A stretch of DNA of 64,000 nucleotides from Gigaspora margarita (GCA_009809945.1 WTPW01000549.1:269336-333335), one strand, 5' to 3'. Positions 12,546-23,745 are shown, numbered from the stretch's first letter. Notes: generated by a model not told the origin, from the sequence alone. A program made the numbers and translations.

Positions 12546-12657
12546 AAAACCCATATTTTTGTTAGGACTTTGCTTATGAACTTGGTAAATAAATGAAATA
12601 AATTTATTAATAATTTATTTATACTAAATCATAATAAATTAATTATTTTTAACTTAC

Positions 12658-13157
12658 TTCTCTTAAAAAATTCTTTTGTGAATTCGGTAATGTCTTAAGT
12701 GCAACTACATACGTTGGTGTACGTGATTGCGTATATTTCTCACATTCGCCTAAAACTATCCTTTTACCATCTAACCAGGTCGCTGAAAACACAGAGCCAA
12801 ACCCCCCTTCACCAATTTTTTCAACGTTATCTAATCTATTAAAAGGGATCCATTCAATTGTATCTACGTATTTTGTAGATTTAAGTTGGAATTCTTTAAT
12901 GCAATCATCAATATCTTATTTCCACTTGTCCATCCTTGTGTTGTTTTAGAAGGGTCGCATGTTTTACACCAAGCTGGCGATGTATTATCTTGATTGCAAT
13001 TTGTACATTTTCCATGATATTCATATCCTTTATCATTTATTTTATCATTAATTTTATAAACAGATTCGAATACAATCATATATTCATCCGTTATTGTGCT
13101 TTGAGTTAACCCATATACTTTATGACCGCTATTCATTAATTGTATATAATCTGTAAA
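12658..13157 (-). pseudogene. Locus A terminal cassette with glycine loop, frameshifted
   Basis: This is the counterpart of 47343-47831. It starts FTDYIQLMNSGHKVYGLTQS, with the zinc ribbon CTNCNQDNTSPAWCKTC. One base is missing at GNKDIDD near 12917, giving 500 bases. In the shifted frame the rest is intact: EWIPFNRLDNVEKIGEGGFG, SVFSATWLDGKRIVLGE and VALKTLPNSQKNFLRE, followed by GTAAG. It is the only locus A cassette with a glycine-rich loop and the VALK motif. Confidence 0.75.
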
Positions 13158-13244
13158 CTTGTTAAAAATGTAAATGCAAATTAAAATAAAGTTTTGTACT
13201 ACGCAATTTCTATGCAATAAAAATAATTTAACTATTTATCTTAC

Positions 13245-13727
13245 TTCTTTTAATATATCTGGTAAATTTTGCGAACTGGTTAATGTTTTTAGATTTACGA
13301 TGCATGATGATGTGCGCGACTGTGTATATTTATATCCATCTTCAGCTTTATCATCATAGTTTATATAACGTATTCCATCTAACCAGGTTGCTAAAAATCT
13401 ATCGCCGGTATTTTTAATATTAGCTAATCTATTAAAATGAATCCATTCGATTACATCTTTATATTTTGTAGTTTTAACTTGAAATTCTTTAATGCAACCA
13501 TCTATATCCATATTTCCACTTGTCCATCCTTGAGCTGTTTTATAAGGATCGCATGATTGACACCAAACTGTCGATGTGTTATATTGATTGCAATTTGCAC
13601 ATTTTCCATAATTTATATTTCTTTTATAACTGGATCCAAATACCACCATGTATTCATTCGATATTGTGTTTTGAGTTAGTCCATATGCTTTATGATCGCT
13701 ATTCATTAATTGTATATAATCTGTAAA
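13245..13727 (-). CDS. Locus A cassette 6
   Basis: 161 codons, open, from FTDYIQLMNSDHKAYGLTQN to ILKE | GTAAGA. It contains EYMVVFGSSYKRNINYG, the zinc ribbon CANCNQYNTSTVWCQSC, WTSGNMDIDGCIKEF, EWIHFNRLANI, TGDRFLATWLDG (no glycine loop) and NLKTL. The GSSYKR phrase ties it to 48447-49022 in locus B. Confidence 0.7.
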
Positions 13728-13809
13728 CTTATTATAACTGTGAATATAAATTAAAATAGAACTGTATATTATGTAATAATAATTTAATTAATTTAATTAT
13801 TTGTCTTAC

Positions 13810-14289
13810 TTCTTTTAATATATCTGATAAATTTTGCGAACTGGTCAATGTTTTGAGCTCTACGATGTATGATGGTATACGCGACTGTGTATATCTACGT
13901 CCATATTCAGCTTTATCGTAATTTATATAACGTATTCCATCTAGCCAGGTTGTTAAAAATCTATCGCCGATATTTTCAGCATTAACTAATCTATTAAAAG
14001 GAATCCATTCGATTACATCGTCGTATTTTGTAGCTTTAAATTGAAAATTTTTAATGCAATTATCGATATCCTCATTTCCACTTGTCCATGCTTATGCTGT
14101 TTTATAAGGATCGCATGATTGACACCAAGCTGACGATGTGTTATATTGATTGCAGTTTGCACATTTTCCATAATTTATATTTCTTTCATATCTGGACCCA
14201 AATACCACCATGTATTCATTCGATATTGTGCTTTGAGTTAGTCCACATACTTTATGATCGTTATTCATTAATTGTGTATAATCTGTAGG
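13810..14289 (-). pseudogene. Locus A cassette 5, one nonsense codon
   Basis: 160 codons in length, from PTDYTQLMNNDHKVCGLTQS to ILKE | GTAAGA. The CAA of the usual AQGWTSGN block reads TAA near 14093. The zinc ribbon CANCNQYNTSSAWCQSC comes before it. ATWLDG has become TTWLDG, and VELKTL is kept. The first codon after the acceptor is CCT instead of the usual TTT. Confidence 0.7.
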
Positions 14290-14361
14290 CTTGTTATAAA
14301 TGTAAATATAAATTAAAATAGAGCTGTTTAATGTGTAATAATAATTTAATATTTATCTTAC

Positions 14362-14843
14362 TTCTTTTAATATATCTGATAAATTTTCCGAACTGGTTAA
14401 TGTTTTGAGCTTAACAATGTATGATGGTACACGCGACTGTGTATATCTATATTCATATTCAGTTTTATCATCATAATTAATATAACGTATTCCATCTAAC
14501 CAGGTTGCTAAAATCTATCGCCAATATTTTCAATATTAACTAATCTATTAAAAGGAATCCATTCGATTACATCGTCGTATTTTGTAGATTTAAATTGAAA
14601 TTCTTTAATGCAATCATCGATATCCTTATTTCCACTTGTCCATCCTTGCGCTGTTTTATAAGGATCGCATAATTGACACCAAGCTGACGATGTGTTATAT
14701 CGATTGCAATTTGCACATTTTCCATTCTTACGATTTCTTTTATAATTAGATTCAAATACCATCAAATATTCACTCGTTATTGTGCTTTGAGTCAGTCCGT
14801 ATATTTTAAACTTATTACTTTTTAACTGTACATAATCTGTAAA
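14362..14843 (-). pseudogene. Locus A cassette 4, frameshifted
   Basis: It begins FTDYVQLKSNKFKIYGLTQS and has the zinc ribbon CANCNRYNTSSAWCQLC. The exon is 482 bases, not a multiple of three. Near 14512 the sequence has one A fewer than its sisters at the IGDRFLATWLDG position, so the frame is lost just before ATWLDG. Both splice sites look normal (AAG acceptor, GTAAGA donor). Skipping this exon would restore the frame, because its neighbours are phase 0. Confidence 0.75.
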
Positions 14844-14907
14844 CTTATTATAAATGTAAATATAAATTAAAATAGAGCTGTATAATATGTAATAATATTT
14901 GTCTTAC

Positions 14908-15390
14908 TTCTTTTATTATATCTGATAAATTTTGCGAACTGGTTAATGTTTTGAGCTTTACGATGTATGATTGTGTACGCGACTGTGTATATCTACATCC
15001 ATATTCAGCTTTATTATTATAATTTATATGACGTATTCCATCTAACCAGGTTGCCAAAGACTTATTTCCAATATTTTGAATATTAACTAATCTATTAAAA
15101 GAAATCCATTCGATTACATCGTCGTGTTTTGTAGCTTTAAATTGAAATTCTTTAATATAATCATCGACATCCTTATTTCCACTTGTCCATCCTTGTGCTG
15201 TCTTATAAGGATCGCATGTTTGACACCAAGCTGACGATGTGTTATATCGATTGCAATTCGCACATTTTCCATTCTGACTATTTCTTTCATAATTGGATTC
15301 AAATACCATTAAATATTCACTCGTTATTGTGCTTTGAGTTAGTCCGTATATTTTAAAACCATTACTTTTTAACAGTACATTATCTATAAA
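14908..15390 (-). CDS. Locus A cassette 3
   Basis: 161 codons, open, from FIDNVLLKSNGFKIYGLTQS to IIKE | GTAAGA. It contains EYLMVFESNYERNSQNG, the zinc ribbon CANCNRYNTSSAWCQTC, WTSGNKDVDDYIKEF, EWISFNRL, IGNKSLATWLDG without a glycine loop, YTQSRTQS and KLKTL. Its closest partner is 50240-50722, which shares the FKIYG and SNYERNSQNG phrases. Confidence 0.75.
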
Positions 15391-15561
15391 CTTATGAAAA
15401 ATTTATAATTATAAGTATGAATTAAAATAAGGTACATATATATTATGCAATTATAATTTATTAAATAGTGCTGTAGTGTGACATCCTGATAATAAATTTT
15501 ACATTATAGCAAATGCACCTCAAAAATTATTAGCAATGCGATAGAATGTTTGATATGTCTA

Positions 15562-15857
15562 CCTATAAAAAAAGTTTGTTCAGTTATTGTAGGCATTGCC
15601 CGAAAAAATGTTCGGAATGGGGTCGATTTTCCGAATGCCAATGCCAGATACGTTATTGTACATTTTTTATGTCGTGAAGTAAAAAAAGTAATTTTTGAGT
15701 CGACAACATTAGGTATAAACATTGTACATAATCAGTACAATATACAGTATGTGCTGAAAATCGACTCCATTCCGAACATTTTTTTGAACAAAAGCAGAAT
15801 AACGTTAGAAAATTTTTAGAACATCCCTGACCAAATTTTTTTATAGGAACATAGTAT
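15562..15857. mobile_element. Inverted-repeat element inside an intron of locus A
   Basis: The ends read CCTATAAAAAAA at 15562 and TTTTTTTATAGG ending at about 15847, and an inner pair AATGTTCGGAATGGGGTCGA / TCGACTCCATTCCGAACATT lies at about 15609 and 15762. The matching intron in locus B (50723-50960) goes straight from TCTACC to TACGTAATATCAT, so this stretch was probably gained after the loci split. The open frames inside (15504-15877) are not genes. Confidence 0.6.
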
Positions 15858-15942
15858 TGTATCATACGTAATATCATAATTCTTCAGGGCTAAATTTGAA
15901 GCATATTCACATACAGGTGTTTACTTTGCAGCATTAACTTAC

Positions 15943-16407
15943 TTCTTTTAGCATATCTAATAAATTTAGTGATTTAGCTAGTGATTTAAGCTCCACTGTG
16001 CATGATGGTATACGTGACTGAGTATAGCTATATTGATGTCCATTTACACGTCGTATTCCATCTAACCAGGTTGCAAAATACTTATCGTTGATGTTTCGAA
16101 TATTATCTAATTTATTAAAAGGAATCCATTCGATTACATCGTCGTACTTTGTAGCTTTAATTTGAAATTCTTTAATAAATTTATCAATATCTTTATTCTC
16201 ACTTGTCCATCCTTGTGTTGTTTTATAAGGATCGCATGTCTGACACCAAGCGGGAAATGTGTTATATAGGTTGCAATTTGCACATTTTCCATGACATTCA
16301 ATTCGTTTAGAACTATATTCATCACATACTAACAAATAGTCATTTGTTGTGGTGCTTTGGGTTAATCCATAAATACTTCTACTTTCGAATTGCATATAAT
16401 TTTTAAA
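15943..16407 (-). CDS. Locus A cassette 2
   Basis: 155 codons, open. It begins FKNYMQFESRSIYGLTQSTT, with DYLLVCDEYSSKRIE before the zinc ribbon CANCNLYNTFPAWCQTC. It then has WTSENKDIDKFIKEF, EWIPFNKLDNI, INDKYFATWLDG in place of a glycine loop, and VELKSL. It ends LKE | GTAAG. It is nearest to 50961-51416. The intron before cassette 3 is 552 bases because of an inserted element. Confidence 0.75.
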
Positions 16408-16479
16408 CTTGCAGAGTAGTTAAATATAAGTAAATTTATGTAAAACTGTTATAAGTTATGTATGAATAAATAATCTTGC

Positions 16480-16965
16480 TTCTTTTAAAATAGTTAATAA
16501 ATTTTGTGAATTATCCAGTATTCTGAGTATAACTTTGCATGATGGTATACGTGACTGTGTATATCTACATCCATATTCAGCTTTATCATCATAATTTAAA
16601 TAACGTAATCCATCTAACCAGGTAGCTAAAATCTTATTACCAATATTTTGAATATCAACTAGTCTATTAAATGGAATCCAATCGATTACATCGTCGTAGT
16701 TTGTAGCTTTAAGTTGAAATTCTTTAATACAATCATCGACATTCTTATTTTCACTTGCCCATCCTTGTGTTGCTTTATAAGGATCGCACGTTTGACACCA
16801 AGCTGGCGATGTGTTATATCGATTGCATTTTACACACCTTCCATTACTTATATGCCTTTTGAAACCAAATTCATCAAATACTAATATGTACACATTGGTT
16901 GAAGTGTTTTGAGTTAGTCCATATACTTTAAAATCGCTATTCATCAATTTTATATAATCTGTAAA
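16480..16965 (-). CDS. Locus A cassette 1
   Basis: An exon of 162 codons from AAG|TTTACAGATTAT to ..LKE. It encodes FTDYIKLMNSDFKVYGLTQN, DEFGFKR, the zinc ribbon CVKCNRYNTSPAWCQTC, a WASENK variant of the WTSGN block, and DWIPFNRL. The beta3 lysine is replaced by arginine (VILRIL), as in its partner at 51709-52194. The donor is GAA|GCAAGA, a GC donor where the partner has GT. No stop within the exon. Confidence 0.75.
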
Positions 16966-17040
16966 CTTATTAAAAATGCAAATGTAAATTAAAGCGTGTA
17001 CTATACAATAATAATAATTTAAATATGTAATTTATCTTAC

Positions 17041-17409
17041 TTCTTTTAATATAACTGTTAAATTTTGCAAACCCGTTAATGGTTTAAGTTCCATTTTATA
17101 AGATGGTGTACGTGACAGTGTATACTCATCACGTATTCCATCTAACCAGGTTGCTAAATATCTATCGCCGATATTTTCAATATTAACTAATTTATTAAAA
17201 GGAATCCATTCGATTACCTCGTCGTATTTTGTAGCTTTAAGTTGAAATTCTTTAATGCAATCATCTATATCTTTATTTCCACTTGTCCATCCTTGAGTTG
17301 TTTTATAAGGGTCGCATGTTTGACACCAAGCTGGTGATGTGTTATACCGATTGCAATTTGCACATTCTCCATTGCAACTATATCTTTTAAAATTAAACTG
17401 GTCGGCCAT
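17041..17409 (-). CDS. Locus A exon 1: zinc ribbon plus partial kinase N-lobe
   Basis: The exon starts at MADQFNF, the ATG that matches MADEEFNF in locus B; an upstream in-frame ATG at 17427 has no counterpart and lies next to the TATA-like tract. It encodes 123 residues: zinc ribbon CANCNRYNTSPAWCQTC at about 13-29, then GWTSGNKDIDDCIKEFQ, EWIPFNKL, IGDRYLATWLDG (glycine loop missing) and ELKPL (beta3 lysine kept). It ends LKE at 17041, followed by GTAAGA. Open throughout. Confidence 0.8.
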
Positions 17410-17490
17410 AATTATGATTTTAAACAATAAGAAATTATTATATAAAAAAATGTGTACCGCAGATGCTTATCTGTTACACGATGAGTGTGG
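17410..17490 (-). promoter_or_regulatory. Promoter-proximal region of locus A
   Basis: Reading toward the gene, an inverted-repeat motif (GTGTAACAGATAAGCATCTG CGGTACAC on the minus strand, 17452-17479) is followed by a T run, TATATAATAATTTCT, and ATCATAATTATGGCC with the ATG. The same order occurs at 52642-52726. The motif lies about 42 bases upstream of the ATG. A role as core promoter or factor site is inferred from conservation between the copies. Confidence 0.4.
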
Positions 17491-18234
17491 TGTTGTCACG
17501 TAAAGTTTTCTGATTAATAATATATTTATTGGATCGAAGCAACCACTAACTATAATAACTAATCTAATTCGAGTGTAGAGTGGGAAGATCATGTTAATCC
17601 GATAGTAAACTAATATAAGGTTAGATTTCAAGTCATAGTCACATGATTATAGACAGTACTCAAGATTCCTAGGATTATTATGCACTCATGACAATTGGGC
17701 ATTTGCCATGCTTCTCTTTATTAAAAGAGTTCAAAAGGGGCATAAACTTCTACTCTAATATTGGAGGGTAACAAGCATTTATATATTTGCGCGAAGGGCA
17801 TTGAAAGACATTCCGAATGTGGATCCATCGGATCGGACCAAGAACTAATTCTAGAAATTAATACTTAAATTGATATTCACATCAGGAAATCTATGCAACC
17901 CGACTATCACTTTCAAACTAATGTTACAAATTAAATAGGAGAAACATAATAATTATGCTTTCCTAAAGTCCAACTACTGTATCATTAATACCGAACCCTT
18001 AGTAAAAACATTCAATTCGCACGCCCAAAGGTAGTCTCAGAACAGTTGAACCCAGTGATATCTTCATGATAATCACTTCACATGATTAATAGTTCGACCT
18101 AAGTTAGGATTAGTGCTAGGTTAGGTGATAATATAGTTTAGCCAATTTTGTCAGTGTTAGTAAAACTTGACGTAATTGCATGATTTCACGTGATGTCATT
18201 ATCACTGTGTTCATTGTACAGTCATTAGGCGAAT
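17491..18234. other. No recognisable gene
   Basis: A little less AT-rich than its surroundings; no convincing open frame. It could hold distal regulatory sequence of locus A. Nothing recognised. Confidence 0.4.
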
Positions 18235-18440
18235 CCTAAAGGTTTCGCCATTGGTGAAAGGCGAAACTAGTTTCGACTTTCGGCAAAAAAAGTTTTTAAA
18301 AGTCGAAATGACAAAACTGTTGAAAGGTGGCGAAACCAGTGAAAGGTGGCGAAACTAGCAAAAGGTAACGAAACTAGCAAAAGGTAACGAAACTAAATAA
18401 AAGGTAATAAAGTGGCAAAAGGCAGTGAAATTACCGTAAA
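18235..18440 (+). repeat. ~19-bp minisatellite with GGCGAAAC/GTAACGAAAC
   Basis: Units such as AGTGAAAGGTGGCGAAAC, AGCAAAAGGTAACGAAACT (two exact) and decayed AAAAGGTAATAAAGTGGC follow each other from about 18310. A palindromic TTTCGACTTT / AAAGTCGAAA-type pair lies just before. Non-coding. Confidence 0.6.
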
Positions 18441-19084
18441 GTGGCATGTGATAGATCCCCTATGAGATCTACACTGTAGTGATTTGTAAGCTTAATGGGT
18501 GTCCGTAAGCCCTCTGTACTAAATTTAGTACAATTTAAAAAAATTATTGTACAATAATAAAAAATAATTTAGTCAAAGTTATATGTAAAAATTTTGTATA
18601 AATTAACTTTAAGCAAACTTATATTTCGCAAATTTGATGTCTAAAGTTAGTACTGTAGTAAAAATTAAAAATGTTAAATTTATAATATAATAAAAAAATA
18701 ATAAATATATAAATTATTTTTAATTTATATTTGATTTAAAAGTATAAAAAAATTATTAAAATAAAATTAATAGATTTGTTATAAGCTAGTACAGATCCAA
18801 AAATTGCAACATTTACTTATAAAATTTATAGTAAATTGATAATGAACTAATAGTAAATTTTTAGTAAATTAAAAAAATTTTTTTGAGACCTTGCTTATAT
18901 CTTTATTGAGTAATTGTACAGGGATAATACATATAAATTACATGCAAGAATGGAAGCTCAGTCTAATTTAGCTTCAACTTAAACCCATGAGAGTGGTCAA
19001 GACTCATCAAGTTTTGAATAGTTAGAATATAGTTTGTTGGAATACTGTATTCGAAGGTACCAAAAAATTAATTTCAATTAAATT
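18441..19084. other. No recognisable gene
   Basis: AT-rich, stops in all frames, nothing recognised. Confidence 0.45.
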
Positions 19085-20560
19085 ATGTTATAACTAGTTG
19101 TGATGGGTGGTGCATTTATGCCACCCATCTTATTTGTTTTTTAAATAATAATTTTAAATATTCTTTTACAAAACATATTTATTGCAACATGAAAATATAG
19201 TTAATTACATTGAAATTACATGTTACTCAGGTTATACCAACATCTGAATATAACAACATAATAGTAAAAACTTTCCATACCAAAATTTTTCAAAAATTTA
19301 ATAAAAATTATTGCTATAACTCATTGTATTGATATTTGAATTTTTACTAATGATTCAAGAATGTTGATATAATCAGATCATGATTTTACTATTATTTACT
19401 ATTAAGGTTTTTGTTACAGAATTTACTAATGCAGTATATGTAGTAGTAAAGTTGAATTAGTATCAGATTATCATAATTTTACTATAATTTAATGTAAAAA
19501 ATTCTATTATAAAACATGTTATTCAATGTTTACAGTATGTAGTTAAGGTTGAGTCCATTGTGTTAAAATTATTATTTCTATTTTGTTTCAAAATTTCTCT
19601 CTAATATGGTATACATAGTGATTAAAGTTGAGCTAGTATCAAAATTATTGATTTTTGTATAAAAAGGTTTGTTACAGAACTTACTACCTATTCTAGTTAT
19701 CACAACACTTGGTTAAGGTTGATTTGGTTGAATTTATAGTTATTATATTTAGATTATGCAAAGTTAAGTTTTCAATTTGCATTATCTGCCAACTGATTTT
19801 TTTAAAAAAAAAATTTTAGATCCCTATTGTGCCAATTGTTTGATTTTTGCTATATATTTTTCTGATATTTTCATTCAATGTCATCTGAAGAAGACCTTAA
19901 TGTTCTATAATTGTCCAATAGGACTGACAGAAAAAATATACTGCTGACCCAAATGTTTGATTCCTTGTTGTGCAAAATTAAAAGGTAAACTTGTATAATC
20001 TTAAATATAAATATGTGTTAAAAAATTTGTAATAAACTTAAAAAAAATAAAAAATCCAACTAACTGACCCGAGTTTTCAGACTCCATATAATGCAAAATG
20101 AAAAATTAATCTATTTTGATTCAGAATTAACTACTAATATGGTATATATAGTAGTTAAAATTGAGTTAGTATTGAAATTATTAATTTTTGTATAAAAAAT
20201 TTTGTCATAGAACTTACTCCTACTCTAGTTATTACAATAAGGTAGCTGTGCGATGTTGTCATGCAAAACCAGGAACAGAAGAATAAATTGATCGATCATA
20301 TTAAAAGTTTTAAAAAATGAAATGTTTAACGGTTTATTATTAAATTGTGTCTTAGTTTACATGTCTATGGTACAAAGTTGGCATATGAAAAATTAACCTT
20401 GTATAACCTTAAATGTGGGCATTATTCTATTTGCAGTAAACTAAAATAAAAAATAAAAAAAATAAAAATAAAAAATCTGTCCATCTGTCCCGAATTTTGA
20501 AATCCTTGTAATGCAAAATGAAAAATCAACTTTTGCACAGCCTAATAAGAGAATATATCA
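19085..20560 (+). repeat. Diverged interspersed repeat, GGTGGTGC family
   Basis: It begins GTGATGGGTGGTGCATTTAT GCCACCCATCTTATTTG, as does 39045 onward. Inside, phrases such as AGTATC/GTTACAGAACTTACT and TAGTTAAGGTTGA recur every 130-170 bases. The end (20041-20130 and 20440-20540) contains units of the A-tract satellite seen at 39290-42520 (GACTCCATATAATGCAAAAT). No open frames. The origin is unknown; it may be a decayed retroposon. Confidence 0.45.
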
Positions 20561-20719
20561 AAATCAGTAATGAAACATAACATTAGTGAGATTGTGCATC
20601 CATACTAAATTTTATGTAAATATTTGTTAATGCCGTTACTTACGAGACATAAATTATTTATTTACACTCAACTGGTAATTACAATGCACATATACACTAG
20701 TTTCTTTTTTTTATGCACA

Positions 20720-21690
20720 AGTAACAAAAGATGATGTGCCCAATGCCTCCGCAGTTATAGCAGGTAATTGTTCCTTGTCGATCCAAGGGTCCATAAAAAT
20801 TCCTACTCCAAAAAGATGGAACTTTTTTCTCTTATCCATACTTCTCTCATAATACTCTCTTTCGAATCAGATGAAAAAAGGGATGCTCTCTTACTCTTGT
20901 GTTGATACTTACAGAATTTACTACTATAACCCCTGGCATATGGATGTGAATAGTACACTGCCTGGCCAATTTCAGATATGCGATCTTTGCACTTTTCTGT
21001 TATCTTATCATTACTTCCTACTATTTGCAGTGCAACTTCCCATCCTTTATCATCTGCTAATCTCAATGTAACGGCCCTTGATTCTACCTCATCATGTACA
21101 CTAACAACATTCTTTTTAACAGAATCTGGTAACATTCTTATTACCTTATCTAAACGCCTACCAATTTTTACCAGAAAATCATACTCATGCTGGTCATGTG
21201 GTTTGGACAATTCTACCTTCGGCCAAGCCTCCTCCAACAAATCTTCTTCTTCGATCTCCCTATACAAGGCTGAAAAACTCTTATCCATCTTCCTTTTAGA
21301 GCTGTCAGAAAAACATCCACTGGAACTGAACTAACTTTTCTTTTCCTCGGAAATGTGTTGCAAACTCCTTTCTAATCCTATTATTAGCTTCCTGCGAGTC
21401 TTCATCCAATTCATCCTCAAACTCACCACTACCATCTACATTCAATTCAACATCTACTGCCTCTCCTGTCCTATCTCCAATATTCGCAGGACCTTGTTCC
21501 TGCCCTTTATTGCTCCCTTTTGACTGCGCCTCTGGACCTTTATCTTTTCATTTCTCGAAATAAGTGAGCAGCCTTTCACCTAGCTTTTCTTTATTACCTT
21601 CCACTGAAAGGCCACAAGTTGCACACAAGTTCTTCAACTCTGTCAAGGTCAGTTTCGTCCAACTCCTGGCATGCATTGTGCGATTCGTAG
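20720..21690 (-). pseudogene. Fossil SAP-domain plus zinc-knuckle (gag-like) gene
   Basis: On the minus strand the parts, in order, are: a SAP-like helix-extended-helix at about 21550-21680 (LTLTELKNLCATCGLSV, then a KEKLGERLL helix), an acidic linker (about 21360-21540), a mid-region with a 161-codon open frame at 20803-21288 (VKIGRRLDKVIRMLPDSV, GWEVALQIVG), and a CX2CX4H-type zinc knuckle near 20750. The layout resembles gag-like first genes of fungal retroelements. The element is broken in a few places and no polymerase is seen next to it. A degraded host DNA-binding gene is the alternative. Confidence 0.4.
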
Positions 21691-21745
21691 ATATATTCAA
21701 TGTTATGTATGACAATACTACTTGCTCTATACAGTTATTTAACAT

Positions 21746-22900
21746 ATTAAAGTTTCTTTATGAAAATTTTTTATTTTTATTTTTTTTTATTTTTTAAAAA
21801 CAAATTGAAATGTATATGGTGGAAACGATAGAGCCAGCCTTCACAAGGCGAGCGATAGATAACCTTCTTCACTGAGATTCTTAGCCTTAAATACCCCTCC
21901 TGTATAACTAGTTCATACTTGGCCATAGTCATTGTCCCTTAACCCTGTTATCGATCTAACAATAATTATAACTATGTGAATATCAAAATCATATGCAAAT
22001 CTAAAATTACCTGTAAATACGAGTTACAAAATCTCACGACAATAATCAAAGAATAACTATAAAAGGATACATAACAAAACCTGTACATAATCGGTTATAA
22101 AGTCATCTGATCTCGCAATAATGATCGCCCGGTCACTTTGTTGACAGGTTTTTCAAAACCTCTCAATACACAAAGAGCGAACACATCAGACTTATATACA
22201 TGTGTAATCTATATAAATTATTTACACCAATAGATTGTCAGTTTAACTTCCTTCTCTCTTACACAATTAATTCATCATTGATATATGACAACTAAAAGTC
22301 TAATTGCCCTTCAACACCTATAAACTTGATTGTACTATTACTTTATGTAAGGGGCAAGACAATAATATTTAAATGCTTCATATTTATTCATCCCTAAAAG
22401 AAGCAATAATAATTCATACATAATTGATCTGTGTACAAAAGCGATGGCATAATGATTAGTAATATAGACATTCGATGCATCATGATAGCTTTAATTAATT
22501 GTAGAACGAATTACTCTCCCCCCCAAGGATATCTAAATAAGGTAATAGGAGCAACATGTGTTACTAAGGAACAATTGAAAGATTTAAGGATGATCAAATG
22601 TAACAATGATCGATTAAATAAAGCAGGGGCAGAATAAGGAAATGCCATAATTTTTGGGCACAGAAATATTATTATAATAACACCAGTAAGATAAAAATAA
22701 ATCAAATAAAAAATGAGGCACAACTTAAACTTGAAATACTTACTTAAAATAGTCTTTTTGAAGGGATAATCATATACGAATAGCATGTACATACATACGA
22801 AAGCTGGGTTTAATATAAAATGCAATTGGACTATTGCATTCCATAATGTCATATGAAAATATAACCAATCAAAGAACCGTATTTGTTCACAACATTTCAC
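21746..22900. other. No recognisable gene
   Basis: The 129-codon minus-strand frame at 22511-22900 is hydrophobic by AT bias, has no family resemblance, and is not called. A tRNA A-box-like TGGCATAATGATTAGTA lies at 22445, without a convincing B box. Otherwise nothing recognised. Confidence 0.4.
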
Positions 22901-23260
22901 TCTTCAGATAACCATGTACTTCGTATTTCATACTCTGCTCCTGGTATACATGGTTAAGGTTGATTTGATTGTATTTCAAACATCATAATTAGACTGTACA
23001 AAGTTGCTTTTTTATTTCATATTACCTGCTATCCCATATTTCAATTTTTTATTAATTTTAATCTTTTTTTTTTAGTTCCCAATTGTACCAATTGTTTGAT
23101 TTTTGGCATTTATTTTTTTCTACTATTCTCATCTGGTGTCACCTGAAGAAGATCTTAATTTCTTGTAATTGTCCAATAGGACTAATAGAAAAAATATTAC
23201 TACCAACCCAAAATTTTTAATCCCTTGTATAAAACTGAAAAGTAACCTTGCATAAACTTA
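22900..23260 (+). repeat. Second copy of the 19-20 kb repeat family
   Basis: It shares TGGTTAAGGTTGATTTG, CCTGAAGAAGA.CTTAAT and TTGTCCAATAGGACT with 19715-19940, and the following GACCCAAA..TTTGATTCCTTG unit. Non-coding and diverged. Confidence 0.5.
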
Positions 23261-23279
23261 GATGTGAATATTATTTTAT

Positions 23280-23745
23280 TAATTGAACATTGGCCAGAGT
23301 TAAGGTTAGAATGAATGATAAAATAAATGTATTTTAATAATGGCAGTTATTGTTGTGCCCATAAGTGTGTGATATTATGTCTGTAGCAAGTGCCTATAAT
23401 TTATCCAAATTATACAAAGTCACCCAATTACAAATTGTAACACATAATATAATTTATCCAAATAAAATTAATTAAACAATCAGATTCTGGCTGTATTGTA
23501 AAGTTCAATATAATTAAAAAATTACCCAATTATGAATTGTTTAACTAATTAATAAAATCATCTGATCATAAATTGTAATACAAGTTAACTTATTAATAAA
23601 ATTACCTGATCACAAATTGTAATGCATAATATAATTTATTCAAATAAAATTAATTATAACAATTAGATTCTGGCTATAGTATATTGTAGTTCAATATGAT
23701 TAAAAATTACCTAATTAATACATTAACTAATTATACTATTATATT
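23280..23745 (+). repeat. Repeat family with ATTGGCCAGAGTTAAGG, tandem
   Basis: The phrase GAACATTGGCCAGAGTTAAGG, then AAGTG..TAATATT and GCCTATAATTTATCCAAA, and CA.AAATTGTAA.GCATAATA blocks recur within the stretch and again at 29190-29350 and 29560-29990. Non-coding. Confidence 0.5.

Larger units (their letters stand above)
12658..17409 (-). pseudogene. Cassette kinase locus A, decayed (8 cassettes, no C-lobe)
   Basis: This locus is collinear with the intact gene at 46404-52641: a first exon with ATG at 17409 and seven following cassettes, in the same order by sequence type. The cassettes at 13810-14289, 14362-14843 and 12658-13157 are broken (one nonsense codon and two single-base deletions). 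The kinase C-lobe exon is missing: after the last cassette and an intron, the acceptor-like ACCAAG|TTCATAAGC near 12571 runs into unrelated sequence. Exon edges keep GT donors (one GC) and AAG acceptors. It could still be transcribed and make a shortened zinc-ribbon protein, but it cannot make the kinase. Confidence 0.8.

Noticed and set aside
13174-14288. Plus-strand open frames (60-70 codons) across the cassette array
   Set aside because: They are shadows of the minus-strand cassettes, and similar frames recur in each cassette.
15550-15877. Short open frames on both strands in the locus A intron
   Set aside because: They lie inside an inverted-repeat element absent from the matching intron of gene B.
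22511-22900. 129-codon hydrophobic minus-strand frame
   Set aside because: AT-biased composition imitates membrane segments; no family resemblance and no splice or start support.
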